Below are positions 17,427-26,418 of a stretch of 32,229 nucleotides of DNA, one piece after another. Below the pieces are notes generated by a model. That model was not told the DNA's origin, ran no database searches, and saw nothing but the letters and a program-made list of their open reading frames with translations. This stretch comes from Rhodothermaceae bacterium bin80 (GTDB taxonomy: Bacteria; Bacteroidota; Rhodothermia; Rhodothermales; Bin80): NCBI GenBank assembly GCA_002238805.1, contig MPNB01000040.1, positions 1 through 32,229 of the forward strand, written 5' to 3'. The position numbers and the translations under genes are program-made. The first letter of the stretch is position 1; every line of letters begins with the position of its first letter.

Positions 17427-18701
17427 ATGGCAGGTAAATCGCGTTCGTCAAGGAGGATTCGTCCTTGGCAGGTATTTGGTTTGATTTTAGCTCTGGCTAC
17501 GGCAGGTCTGGTCCTGTACGGAGTCTGGCCTGCTATAACCGGAGAGGATGCGGAGGAAGATCGGGAAGTGCCTGAAGAGCCGGAGGCGGCACGTGCTCCT
17601 GTTGAAGTTATGGTTATAGAGCGGGGAGAATTTCCACTTCGCGCTGAAGCGACAGGGCACTTGGCGCCGTGGCGAAAAACCGAGATAAGCGCAGAGATCG
17701 GTGGTCTCATCCTGGAACGACCGATAGAAGAAGGGCAGCGTGTGCAGGCAGGTCAGGTGCTGATGCGACTGGATGATCGCGAACTGCTCATACGGCTGAG
17801 GGAAGCAGAAGGAGCCCTACTCAGGGCAATGGCGGATTACTCGGTACAACTCAGCAATACCGGAGAGCTGACAGAAACCGACACCACGAAACTTGCCGAA
17901 GCCAGAGTCCAGCTGAAGACAGCCGAAGAAGCATTTGCGGCAGGTAATCTTACACAGACAGAACTGGATGATGCCCGCCGTCGTTTTGAAGCTATGAATC
18001 TACTCGTTGGTAATCAGCGCGAGGATGTAGCAGCAGTATACACCGATCTTACGCAGCGCGAACAGCAGGTAGAGCTGGCACGCCTGCAATTAGAGCGCAC
18101 ACGAGTGGTGGCTCCATTCAATGGGCGAATAGCAGACCTTGAGGTGGAAGCGGGTCAGAACGTTGGGGCTGGTACGACGCTGCTAACACTGCTCAGCGAT
18201 AATCGAATGAAGGTGGAAGTAGATGTCCTAGAGGGCGACCTGGTGCATATTCGTAAAGGGGCATCGGCCAATGTAAACGTACCGAGTTACAGCGATGAGG
18301 TGTTTCAAGGTTACGTGCATGCAGTCAACCCCTCTGTTGACGCAAAGACTGGCGCAGGGCGTGTTACTGTAGCCTTACAGAATCCTGGTGGACGGCTCGT
18401 ATCCGGGCTTTATGCAGACGTAGCGTTGGAAAAGAATCGCCTACAGGATCGAATGGTTGTCCCGTCTGACGCCGTAGTCGTCCGGCAGGGTAGAGATGTC
18501 GTTTTCCTGGTCATAGAGGGTAGATCCTACTGGATGTACGTGATTACAGGTGAGCGCTCCGGTGATTTCACGGAAATCATTAGTGGTGATCCCCCGGCCG
18601 TTGTTGAGCCGGGTGATTCCCTTGTCGTTCTGGGTAATTATGCGCTGGCTCATGACGTTCCTGTGGAGGTGACCGCTGTTGTAGAATTGGGATTAAAGTA
18701 G
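17427..18701 (+). CDS. RND efflux periplasmic adaptor (membrane fusion protein)
   Basis: This 424-residue adaptor links RND permeases to an outer-membrane channel. An N-terminal membrane anchor lies at about residues 12-32 (QVFGLILALATAGLVLYGVW); there is no lipobox cysteine, so it is not a lipoprotein. Then follow an acidic linker, the first half of the lipoyl-like hairpin (ISAEIGGLILERPIEEGQRV), an alpha-helical coiled-coil at about 110-215, and the second half (RTRVVAPFNGRIADLEVEAG). A beta-barrel and a membrane-proximal domain complete it. The permease gene begins 34 bases downstream. As the only adaptor here it could serve both permeases. No TolC-type channel is encoded in the window. 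Confidence 0.9.
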   Translation: MAGKSRSSRRIRPWQVFGLILALATAGLVLYGVWPAITGEDAEEDREVPEEPEAARAPVEVMVIERGEFPLRAEATGHLAPWRKTEISAEIGGLILERPIEEGQRVQAGQVLMRLDDRELLIRLREAEGALLRAMADYSVQLSNTGELTETDTTKLAEARVQLKTAEEAFAAGNLTQTELDDARRRFEAMNLLVGNQREDVAAVYTDLTQREQQVELARLQLERTRVVAPFNGRIADLEVEAGQNVGAGTTLLTLLSDNRMKVEVDVLEGDLVHIRKGASANVNVPSYSDEVFQGYVHAVNPSVDAKTGAGRVTVALQNPGGRLVSGLYADVALEKNRLQDRMVVPSDAVVVRQGRDVVFLVIEGRSYWMYVITGERSGDFTEIISGDPPAVVEPGDSLVVLGNYALAHDVPVEVTAVVELGLK

Positions 18702-18735
18702 GTATTGTGTTGCCTGAGTCGACCTCCAGTAAGGC

Positions 18736-21700
18736 ATGAAAACCTTTATTGCTGCCTGCCTTAATCGTCCGGTTGCAGTCACGGCATTCTATTTGCTGTT
18801 GATGGTCTTGGCAGTCGTAGCCTATGTACGATTGCCAGTTGCTTTGCTCCCTGACTTGCGATATCCAGGGCTCGTGGTATGGACCAGTTATCCTGATGTG
18901 CCTCCAGAAAGAGTCGAGCGGGCGGTAACCGAACGGGTGGAACAAGCTGTTGCCGGCACGGCAGGGCTCACACGCGTGACTTCGCGTACGCTTCTTGGCG
19001 GGAGTCTCGTGCATATGCAGTTCGGATGGAATGCAGATCTGGATCTGGCACTACTGGATGTAAGAGATAAACTTGATCGCCTAGGTGACAGCTTTCCGCG
19101 GGAAGCATCAAGGCCAGCTGTGCTTCACCTTAATCCGGGTGATCGCCCCATAATGGTCATAGCACTGCGCTATGAAGGAGAACTCGAAGAGGGGCGCTCG
19201 GACGATCTGGTAGAGCTCAAGCGTGTCGGCCGGGATATTATTGCACGGCGACTGGAGCAACTTGGCGATGTGGCACGTGTGCAGGTTACGGGCGGATTTG
19301 AGCGTCAAATCGAAATTGAGGTCGATCCAAACCAGGCCTTGGCGTACGGGATCAGCTTAAATCAGATCGCGGGCGAATTGCGAGGGGCAAACGTAGCATT
19401 GCAGGGAGGGGTAATTCGTCGGGGGCCGTTTAGATATCCCGTTGAGGTCAGTGGAGAGTTTAAGGACACCGAGGATATTGCAGAAACGGTTATCTCCATT
19501 CGCAACAATACGCCAATTCGATTAAGGGATGTCGCTCAGGTGCGTGATGGAGTTGCGGACCGTCGTGGGTTAGTGCGCTTGGACGGAGTAGAGACACTCC
19601 TGCTGCTCGTTGAGCGTAAGGCAGACGCAAATGTTGTTCGGGCAGTGGAAGAAATTCGCACAGTTCTGACTGAGCTGGAAGAAGAACACGAGCGGATCAC
19701 GCTGGATGTAGTTGTGGATGAGAGCGAGTTCATTAGGGCTGCGATCGGCGGGGTTACACAGGCCGTGATGCTGGGAGGCATACTGGCCATCCTGGTTTTG
19801 CTTGCTTTTCTGAAGCGTGTGCGTGTTCTTTTGGCGGCTGCGGTGGCTGTACCGCTTTCAGTTGCTGTGACGTTGGTGTTGTTTGAACCACTGAACGTTA
19901 CGTTCAACTTGATTTCGTTGAGTGGTCTCGCACTGGGTGCAGGGATGCTCGTTGATAATGCGATTGTTGTTATTGAGAACATTTCCCGGTTGCGGGAGCA
20001 GGGGCAGGGGGCGTTGGAAGCTGCACGCAACGGTGTATCCGAGGTGGCAGGGGCCATAACGGCAAGCACACTGACCACGATTGCCGTTTTCTTGCCGATC
20101 ACCTTGGTAGAGGGGCTGGCAGGTCGTCTCTTCCGGGACCAGTCGTTGGCAGTCGTATGTTCACTGCTGGCTTCGTTGCTCGTGGCACTGACAGTAGTGC
20201 CACTCATCGTATCCCGTGAAAAGAAAACCGCTGGTCGTACGGAGCGCGAATCTCGTATGGGATCGAGATTATTGACTGGTTATGAACGTGCTCTTTCCTG
20301 GAGTTTGGATCACCGTTGGACGGGGGTGGTGCTCATGGGTGCGGGGCTGGTAATCACGAACCTGCCTCGCGAAGTGATCCCCAAGACGGAGCAGGGGCGT
20401 ATTGATGTGCGGATTACGCTACCTACTGATGCTGACTTAACAATGGTTGCAGCACGTGCATCAGAGATTGAGTCTCAAGCTAAATCTCGAGGATGGGCTG
20501 AAAGAGTACTTGCAGACTTGGGGGAACGGGATCAGGCCCGCTTGGATCTGGATCCACGCCCACCCTATGAAGGTGATATTACCTTATTGTTACCGCCTGG
20601 GCAGCGTGCTGATGAAATATTGCTAGACGTACAGTCGCTTGATCTGCCTGACGATGTCTCAATCAAGGTTCAGCGCGTAGAAACCCAACTTGAGCAATTG
20701 CTGACTACAAGTGATGCCGACATATTAATTGATCTTGTGAGCGAAGAGCGGCGTGAGGCAGAAAATGTCGTAGAGCGCGTACAACAACTGTTGGAGGTAA
20801 GACCGGAATTAGCCAATGTGCGTCGTACGGATGCGGCGTCGGTTCCTACGTATCAACTTGGCTTCAATCGGGATGTAATGAACCGCTTTGGCGTTACTGC
20901 CGGAGCATTGACGGCATACCTGGAGGCCGGTGCACGCGGGAGTGAAGCTACCACGCTTAAGACCGTTAACGAGGAAGTGCCTATCGTGATACGGTCGCGT
21001 CATATTGATTCTATTGAGCGGCTTTTAGCTGAACAGATCCCTGCACGTGATGGATTGATGCCCATCGGGGCATTCGTAACCGCGACATCAGTACCATTAC
21101 CTGCTGCACTCATTCGAGTAGAGCAGGCTTCTGTAGTTCGATTGACAGCGGATGTTGCACAGGGATATGATCTTGGAAGGGCGATAAGCGCGGTGAACGA
21201 TGTAACCAGACGCACCTTGCCGATTGCCGTACGCAGTCGTGTGGGTGGAGCAGCCGAGGTATTTCAGCAGAGTTTATTGGGGGTGGGTCTCAGTTTGGCG
21301 TTAAGCTTATTGCTCGTGTATCTAATTTTGGCTGCTCAGTTCGAAAATCTGGTTCAACCACTTATCATCCTGGTATCGGTGCCCTTGGCAGCAGCAGGCG
21401 TTTCTTTTGTGCTTGGTCTTACAGGCCAGTCCATTAACCTGATGAGCCTTATGGGGGCTGTGGTACTTGTTGGGATTGTGGTTAATGATGCTATCATAAA
21501 GACTGATTTCATTAATCAAAGGCGTGCAGCGGGTATGCCGATACGCGAGGCTATTCTGGCGGCGGGACGCGATCGTGTGCGGCCGATTCTTATGACCACG
21601 ATCACGACTGTTCTTGGACTTTTGCCCTTGGCGATGGGCTTTGGTCAGGGGGCTGAGTTACGTGCACCGCTGGCCATTGCCATAGTTGGTGGCTTAACCA

Positions 21701-21783
21701 GTGCGACCGTACTTACACTTTTCATAGTCCCGGTGTTGTACAGCATAGTTGTTCGCATGCAGCCCCGGCCTGACTCCATCTGA
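18736..21783 (+). CDS. RND efflux transporter permease, second copy
   Basis: This 1015-residue permease has the usual TM1 (AVTAFYLLLMVLAVVAYVRL), a porter domain with YPGLVVWTSYPDVPPERVER, and TM4 with GMLVDNAIVVIENI at residues 404-417. TM10 has GIVVNDAIIKTDFINQRR around residues 913-930. D407 is kept, but the second relay Asp is N408, and the Lys of AcrB TM10 is replaced by N917 followed by D918; a Lys appears nearby at IIKTD. It is downstream of the adaptor gene and clearly forms an operon with it. It is only distantly similar to the minus-strand copy, so the two are not a recent duplication; they may form a mixed complex or separate pumps. The substrate cannot be inferred. Confidence 0.92.
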   Translation: MKTFIAACLNRPVAVTAFYLLLMVLAVVAYVRLPVALLPDLRYPGLVVWTSYPDVPPERVERAVTERVEQAVAGTAGLTRVTSRTLLGGSLVHMQFGWNADLDLALLDVRDKLDRLGDSFPREASRPAVLHLNPGDRPIMVIALRYEGELEEGRSDDLVELKRVGRDIIARRLEQLGDVARVQVTGGFERQIEIEVDPNQALAYGISLNQIAGELRGANVALQGGVIRRGPFRYPVEVSGEFKDTEDIAETVISIRNNTPIRLRDVAQVRDGVADRRGLVRLDGVETLLLLVERKADANVVRAVEEIRTVLTELEEEHERITLDVVVDESEFIRAAIGGVTQAVMLGGILAILVLLAFLKRVRVLLAAAVAVPLSVAVTLVLFEPLNVTFNLISLSGLALGAGMLVDNAIVVIENISRLREQGQGALEAARNGVSEVAGAITASTLTTIAVFLPITLVEGLAGRLFRDQSLAVVCSLLASLLVALTVVPLIVSREKKTAGRTERESRMGSRLLTGYERALSWSLDHRWTGVVLMGAGLVITNLPREVIPKTEQGRIDVRITLPTDADLTMVAARASEIESQAKSRGWAERVLADLGERDQARLDLDPRPPYEGDITLLLPPGQRADEILLDVQSLDLPDDVSIKVQRVETQLEQLLTTSDADILIDLVSEERREAENVVERVQQLLEVRPELANVRRTDAASVPTYQLGFNRDVMNRFGVTAGALTAYLEAGARGSEATTLKTVNEEVPIVIRSRHIDSIERLLAEQIPARDGLMPIGAFVTATSVPLPAALIRVEQASVVRLTADVAQGYDLGRAISAVNDVTRRTLPIAVRSRVGGAAEVFQQSLLGVGLSLALSLLLVYLILAAQFENLVQPLIILVSVPLAAAGVSFVLGLTGQSINLMSLMGAVVLVGIVVNDAIIKTDFINQRRAAGMPIREAILAAGRDRVRPILMTTITTVLGLLPLAMGFGQGAELRAPLAIAIVGGLTSATVLTLFIVPVLYSIVVRMQPRPDSI

Positions 21784-21806
21784 GGGTTAGACACGCCTAA
21801 CCTTTC
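21783..21806 (+). terminator. Small intrinsic-like terminator after the RND operon
   Basis: GGTTAG at 21785-21790 pairs with CTAACC at 21797-21802 across a 6-base loop, with extra A-T and G-T pairs at the base, and TTT follows directly. It begins within the stop codon of the permease gene. Confidence 0.5.
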
Positions 21807-22375
21807 AGCGTGAGAGTCTACCAAACCGATTGGGGTGTGCATTCAAGACCACTGATCGTTACTGCCACATTCAGTTGCTGGATCCTGATACAATTGAGGC
21901 TGCTTCTCCCCAGCGTTGATACAGATCCAACTTGCTCCTCCACGCCACCGGGGCATTTCATCACTCACTTGGATCCCTCACTGTCAACTGATTTTGGAGT
22001 ACTCCCACAGGGATTGTCATCTGAGAGAACTTGATACCGCGCAAGGTAAAGTGTACTGGTTGCCTTTGGTCGGTCTCTCATGTGAGACTGATTGTCTTGC
22101 AGCTGGGGAGTCAGATTCGAGGGGAGGATGATTGAGACACGCTGGTAGACGATCCTGAACACCGGCCGACCTACTATCTATCTGTACGAAAATGCCAGAT
22201 CACCGGTGGGATCTCTACGGACCACGGGTCACCTTCTAATAGCGCGCTATTGCAGTTGTAGATACTCAATCAACTTCCGGTTCGGAACGGTAATACAGCG
22301 AGCATCCCTGGAGCACTTAGTTGTATTCTGTGCCAACTAAGGTCTTCCATCAACTTTACATGAACGGGCCATCCG
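21807..22375. other. Gap between RND operon and propeller lipoprotein gene
   Basis: These 569 bases show no convincing gene on either strand. Frames are short (up to about 75 codons) with no recognisable motifs. A GTCTCTCATGTGAGAC palindrome lies at about 22073-22088. Confidence 0.4.
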
Positions 22376-23467
22376 TTACTCGTCCGACGGCGGGACGAAT
22401 CGGTAGCGGATGATCGTAGGATTGATGACTTCTTCGGTGGACTCATCTCCCGAATCACTCACAATATACAACCTCCCGTTCTCGGCAACCTCTGGAGTCT
22501 CCTCAAACCGTGTGCTGACAGCTGGAAAACGGTCACTGTGGCTGGCAATGATTGCTCCTTTTGTCAGCTCCTCATTGCTGGAATCAATAGAATCGTACAC
22601 GATCATGCGTGTCTCGTTATTAAGCGTAAACACACCTATCACGCTTGTTGCCTCGGCTTCAGCTTCATCAATCATTCTAGTAATCTCCCGAAAATTGGAC
22701 TGATCCACTAATGGATACTCTGGAAAATCCTGAGTCCGTTCCACGAAAAAGTCTGGTATATACTGGGTCAGACCCGCACGGGGTAGCCGGGGAGTGGCAT
22801 CAAAATTTTCTGAATACACCCACCAAACATCGTCATTAAAACATGCCATGTTGAGTCCCGAGTGTGTCAGCATAACGGACGCCCGTCTTTGGAACTTGGG
22901 CGTAGGGAGTGGAAATTGGTCAATTAGCGTAAAGTCCGAACTGTAGGCTCGAATGAAAGAGTTTTCCCTGATATCGCGCGGCATGGCAAATATGGTATCT
23001 CGGTGCGAGCATAGTCCCCACGTATTGGTCGCCAAATCCGCGTCAGTGGTGGTCTGGACGCACTCCCCATTTTGATCTAAAACGATCGCCCCCTTGTTAA
23101 TCAAAATGGCAACATGAGAATCGTTCAAGAATGAAGCTTGTGCGTTGAAATTGAAGTTTGCTTCAGGATTGCAGTTGGTGATTAACATTGTCCAGACCAA
23201 TATTCCGTCTGGTGAGAACAGGTGTACACCCTGACTTTGGATATCAAGTACCAGGAGTTCACCTTTAGAATTCGCATCCAGACGCCATCTCGAACCGAGC
23301 AGTACCGTAGTATCAAGTCGGATTACGCTTTCCTGTACAAAGAGATCTCCAAAGTCCATGTGAATCGGAGTCAGAATCTGATCAACTGCAGATCTAGAGT
23401 TGCAGCCACCGACCAGGCAAAACAGCAGCCCGGCAGCGATAATGGGTGTACAGAAGGGGAATTTCAT
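22376..23467 (-). CDS. Predicted lipoprotein with propeller-like sequence
   Basis: The start at 23467 gives a 363-residue protein with a type II signal peptide: MKFPFCTPIIAAGLLFCLVG followed by GC, the lipobox cysteine near residue 22. The mature part has repeated motifs of the six-bladed beta-propeller lipoproteins common in Bacteroidota. Examples are SRWRLDANSKGELLVLDIQS, GVHLFSPDG and FIRAYSSDFTLIDQFPLP. The C-terminal third is acidic (SDSGDESTEEV). A longer frame from 23539 adds 24 residues ahead of the signal peptide and is unlikely. It lies about 175 bases downstream of the binding-protein gene on the same strand, so the two might be co-expressed. No specific function is known to me. 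Confidence 0.7.
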   Translation of the reverse strand: MKFPFCTPIIAAGLLFCLVGGCNSRSAVDQILTPIHMDFGDLFVQESVIRLDTTVLLGSRWRLDANSKGELLVLDIQSQGVHLFSPDGILVWTMLITNCNPEANFNFNAQASFLNDSHVAILINKGAIVLDQNGECVQTTTDADLATNTWGLCSHRDTIFAMPRDIRENSFIRAYSSDFTLIDQFPLPTPKFQRRASVMLTHSGLNMACFNDDVWWVYSENFDATPRLPRAGLTQYIPDFFVERTQDFPEYPLVDQSNFREITRMIDEAEAEATSVIGVFTLNNETRMIVYDSIDSSNEELTKGAIIASHSDRFPAVSTRFEETPEVAENGRLYIVSDSGDESTEEVINPTIIRYRFVPPSDE

Positions 23468-23641
23468 AGGGACAGAGCAGGGATGCCTGGATTTATTGCC
23501 TGCAGGAGCAGCTGTGACCGCCACAACATATGCACGCATAACAACAATTGCAAGTGGTAACGTTTTAGGTTGTAATCCTATTGCGTATGGTCTCCAAGAA
23601 CGAAAGATGGGGAATATGCCCCGAAGTTCTGCATGCAGTAT

Positions 23642-24811
23642 TTATTCACCCAAGACATCAAACTTATTATTCTGCACTTGGGCAATGACCGGACTAGTAA
23701 CAGCGTCACCATTTTCATCGAAGGAGAATGACCCGAAAATGGAGTTGAATTCTCTTATTTCGGCTAATCCATCCCTGATTGAGGCCGCATCATACATTGA
23801 AACTCGGTTCAACGCCTCTCCCAGTACGGTTACGGCAGCGTAGCCACGAGCGGCAAAATCTCCCGGCTCCTCGCCGAATTTACTGTGGTAGTTATCTACA
23901 AATTTTCGACTGGCTTCAACCGTAGAATTTGGTAACCATACCTGAAATGTGATGACACCCTCTGCGGCGCCAGGCTCTGCATCATTTACGTCATGAATGA
24001 CATCAATCGAAATAAAGTTAACAATAAACGGAATGCGAAGTCCGAACCGGTGTGCGGCCACGAGCGTGCCGGTTCGTCCTTCTGGCAATGCAGAAAGAAA
24101 GATGACATCAGGTGTGGGGACTGCATTTTGAATTGCGGTCAGTTGAGCCGTAATATCCCCAAAGTCTGTTCCCTGAGGAAGTCGGTACGAAGCCGCATGA
24201 ACAATGGTCACATCACTGTACGTTCCCAGCTCCTGCGTTATGAAATCGTTGCTGCTGACCGAAAATGCATCCACCTTATTAACCAGTGTCGCAACGTTTT
24301 TGTAGCCCAGATGCTTTTTCGAAATGCGCACACCTTCCGGTACCGTACGGCCTACGGTGAGCGACGAGAGAAACAAGAACTCACTTTGTGCACTCAAGCC
24401 GCTGCGTGCTGCAGTCGGACTGATTGTAGCTACTTTTTTGTTGTTGATTAGCGGGATCGCGCGTTCCGTCTCGGATGAAGTTGCAGGTCCAATAATGACC
24501 GGCACTCTGTGTTCATCCGCCAGTCGAGAATATGCGATCAGGGCGCTATCAATGTTGCTCTCACTGTCCTCTATAATGAAACGAAGACGAAACGGCTCTC
24601 TAGCATTGATCTCTTCCAGAGCCAGATCCATGCCATTCAGAATTCTCTGCCCGGCCACACCCAGAGTACCTGAGAGCGGCAGGATAACTCCTACTGGTAT
24701 TTCCACGGGCTCAACTACTTGGTCGCAGGCCGAAGTATTGAATATCAAGCCTGCGATCATCAGTGCTGTAACTGTATTTCGTACAATTGAGTGATGAATT
24801 CTGGTCATCAT
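23642..24811 (-). CDS. Periplasmic ligand-binding lipoprotein (LivK / Peripla_BP_6-like)
   Basis: The 389-residue protein has a signal peptide ending in NTSAC (cysteine near residue 29), so it is probably a lipoprotein. The mature part follows the type I binding fold of branched-chain amino acid and amide receptors. The blocks are IPVGVILPLSGTLGVAGQRI with LNGMDLALEEINA, then VPVIIGPATSSETERAIPLI and VATISPTAARSGLSA. Next is PDVIFLSALPEG, and near the end FAARGYAAVTVLGEAL with SIRDGLAEI. Such proteins deliver ligands to LIV-type ABC importers, but no permease or ATPase gene is next to it. It is therefore an orphan receptor in this window. Ligand unknown; start could be either of two adjacent ATGs at 24811 and 24808. 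Confidence 0.85.
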   Translation of the reverse strand: MMTRIHHSIVRNTVTALMIAGLIFNTSACDQVVEPVEIPVGVILPLSGTLGVAGQRILNGMDLALEEINAREPFRLRFIIEDSESNIDSALIAYSRLADEHRVPVIIGPATSSETERAIPLINNKKVATISPTAARSGLSAQSEFLFLSSLTVGRTVPEGVRISKKHLGYKNVATLVNKVDAFSVSSNDFITQELGTYSDVTIVHAASYRLPQGTDFGDITAQLTAIQNAVPTPDVIFLSALPEGRTGTLVAAHRFGLRIPFIVNFISIDVIHDVNDAEPGAAEGVITFQVWLPNSTVEASRKFVDNYHSKFGEEPGDFAARGYAAVTVLGEALNRVSMYDAASIRDGLAEIREFNSIFGSFSFDENGDAVTSPVIAQVQNNKFDVLGE

Positions 24812-24949
24812 GATGATGTTTTGGATTCAAAGATGTCCTTGAACCAGAAATTGTACTTATGGTTACTTATGCACCTTCGTCATTTTGATACGTAGCAGGC
24901 TTGGTTCAGGCCTCAATGTTGTTCAGCCTTATCACCTTCCTTCTTCTTG
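24812..24949. other. Upstream region of the binding-protein gene
   Basis: Short gap that should contain the minus-strand promoter for the binding protein. I saw no clear motif. It passes directly into the methyltransferase relic. Confidence 0.3.
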
Positions 24950-25400
24950 TGCATTGGGGTACTTCTTGACTTCCTCCAACAAGCACCCCATTGACCGGTT
25001 GCTCCTGATTGAATTGCAACTGCCCATTGCAGTTGTAGGTTACTATCATCGTCCTGTTGCCGTTTCAACTCAGCGCTATATGGTCTACATAGAATGTCTC
25101 GGAACGCCTGCCGCTTTACTCGCCGGGAAGGATACCTCCATATTCTTCGAATGGTGAGCGTTCTTCGGCTGGACCAGCGTATCGGATCTGTGGATTATTT
25201 TGGGGATGAACAAGCCCAGTTCTTTGTGAAACTGCCGCAATTTCAGGTCATGTGCGTTCGCTGAGATATCTATGTTTGTCCACCGACGATTCAGTTTTTC
25301 AGCTGTGATACAAGCAGTCGTACACCCACAGAACGGGCTAAGGATCAAGCCGCCCCCACTTGTTGCTGTTCGACTTGGCAATGCGTTCTAAAGGCAATTG
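24950..25400 (-). pseudogene. DNA methyltransferase C-terminal relic, possibly with HNH tail
   Basis: Reading down the minus strand, PLERIAKSNSN is followed after a one-base frameshift by GGLILSPFCGCTTACITAEK and LNRRWTNIDIS, then KLRQFHKELGLFIPKIIHRS. This is the motif I region of a beta-class DNA methyltransferase, where the family norm is DPFCGCxT; here the Asp is Ser. Downstream frames hold a decayed part resembling an HNH-like tail found in such enzymes (AFRDILC..., DSNLQL, CNGQLQF in separate frames). Several frameshifts exclude function. The N-terminal half of the same kind of enzyme lies as a relic at 12700-13275. Confidence 0.7.
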
Positions 25401-25518
25401 ACTTGTGTGTATCGTAGTTACAATTCTCTTTGATCTTGCGAAATTTTCTTATTTTGCGCCAATGCAGTAATTTCGAATTCTAACTCCCAACAGTTCTGCT
25501 GACGGCCCTAGACCAACG
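25401..25518 (+). promoter_or_regulatory. AT-rich upstream region of the FRG gene
   Basis: This stretch, containing TTGATCTTGCGAAATTTTCT and TTATTTTG at 25431-25456, is clearly more AT-rich than its surroundings and lies directly before the first gene of the FRG/OLD pair, so the promoter is probably here. No precise sites can be assigned. Confidence 0.3.
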
Positions 25519-26418
25519 ATGCCGGAGATTTCAGAAGTACGCCTCGATACTGCGAGTGAGCTATGGGATCAACTTAGCTCCACCAAGAGGCAATCCAATT
25601 TGGACAATCGAATAATTTATCGGGGCCACGCAAACGCTAAGTGGGAGATAAAGCCAACGTTTTTGCGGCTGAAGTCTCTCCAACTACAGCAAGAGCTGTG
25701 GTCTGCTCCTCTTACTTGTGAGCTCTTGGCATTGATAGAATTCAGGAAATTGCAACACTTCATCCGCTGTTGTGATGAAAACGGAGTGGAGGTTCCCAAC
25801 GACTCGCTTGAGTTGCGCAATACAGTATTCTCTGACATTAACTTCAGGAAGCATCACGATTTTCCGTCTACTTGGCCCTCTAACGAGTTCTTGGAAATAA
25901 TGGCATTTGGGAGGCTGCACGGGTTGCCTACAAGACTCTTGGACTGGTCTACTAATCCATATGTCGCCGCCTATTTTGCTGCGAGCGAGGCATTGTTCTC
26001 ACAAGACGATTGGGTGCCAGGTCAGAGAATTGCAATATTTGAGCTAGATTTCGGGCCTGTAGACACCACGTATATGGGAGTAGACACCGCGTATTTGGGA
26101 GAGGTTAGACTTCTCCAAATCAGGGGCTCCATTTCGCCCAATATTGTAGTGCAACAAGGCATGTTTACCTTGCACCCGTTAGTTGGGAATAAGAACGAAA
26201 TGGCAGAAGTAAAAAGCCTTGAAAAGTACCTGTCACCCCGCTCTGAACCACCAATAAAAGCGTTTACAATTCCAGTATGTCAAGTTCCAGAACTTTGCAA
26301 GCTGTGCGACACTTTCGGCTATAATGCCGCTCGCCTATACCCCAGCCCTGAGGGGGCCGTTAGGGCCATGCGAGAATCCGATATGTACAGACTTGCACGG
26401 AAGAATGGTCAAGGATAA
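25519..26418 (+). CDS. FRG-domain protein
   Basis: The 299-residue protein carries the FRG domain, named for its conserved Phe/Tyr-Arg-Gly. The blocks seen are IIYRGHANAKWEIKPTFLRL at about 33-53 and the diagnostic AFGRLHGLPTRLLDWSTNPY followed by VAAYFAAS at about 129-157. A C-terminal region (PSPEGAVRAM) completes the usual FRG length. FRG proteins are widespread in phage-defence loci and are thought to act as effectors, but the biochemical activity is not settled to my knowledge. A 7-residue tandem repeat (VDTTYMG-VDTAYLG) lies at residues 181-194. No membrane segment is seen. The OLD-type gene follows 215 bases downstream on the same strand, suggesting one defence unit. Confidence 0.82.
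   Translation: MPEISEVRLDTASELWDQLSSTKRQSNLDNRIIYRGHANAKWEIKPTFLRLKSLQLQQELWSAPLTCELLALIEFRKLQHFIRCCDENGVEVPNDSLELRNTVFSDINFRKHHDFPSTWPSNEFLEIMAFGRLHGLPTRLLDWSTNPYVAAYFAASEALFSQDDWVPGQRIAIFELDFGPVDTTYMGVDTAYLGEVRLLQIRGSISPNIVVQQGMFTLHPLVGNKNEMAEVKSLEKYLSPRSEPPIKAFTIPVCQVPELCKLCDTFGYNAARLYPSPEGAVRAMRESDMYRLARKNGQG
26059..26100 (+). repeat. 21-base tandem duplication inside the FRG gene
   Basis: Two consecutive 21-base units, differing at about three positions, encode VDTTYMG and VDTAYLG. The reading frame is kept. Confidence 0.8.

Noticed and set aside
19536-20207. 223-codon minus-strand frame opposite the second RND permease
   Set aside because: Antisense shadow with low-complexity Ser/Thr/Arg composition; the plus-strand RND protein is unmistakable.
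12700-25400. Idea that one methyltransferase gene was split by a single insertion of the efflux/lipoprotein block
   Set aside because: On the minus strand the N-terminal half would have to lie at higher coordinates than the C-terminal half; here it is the reverse, so a simple insertion cannot explain it.
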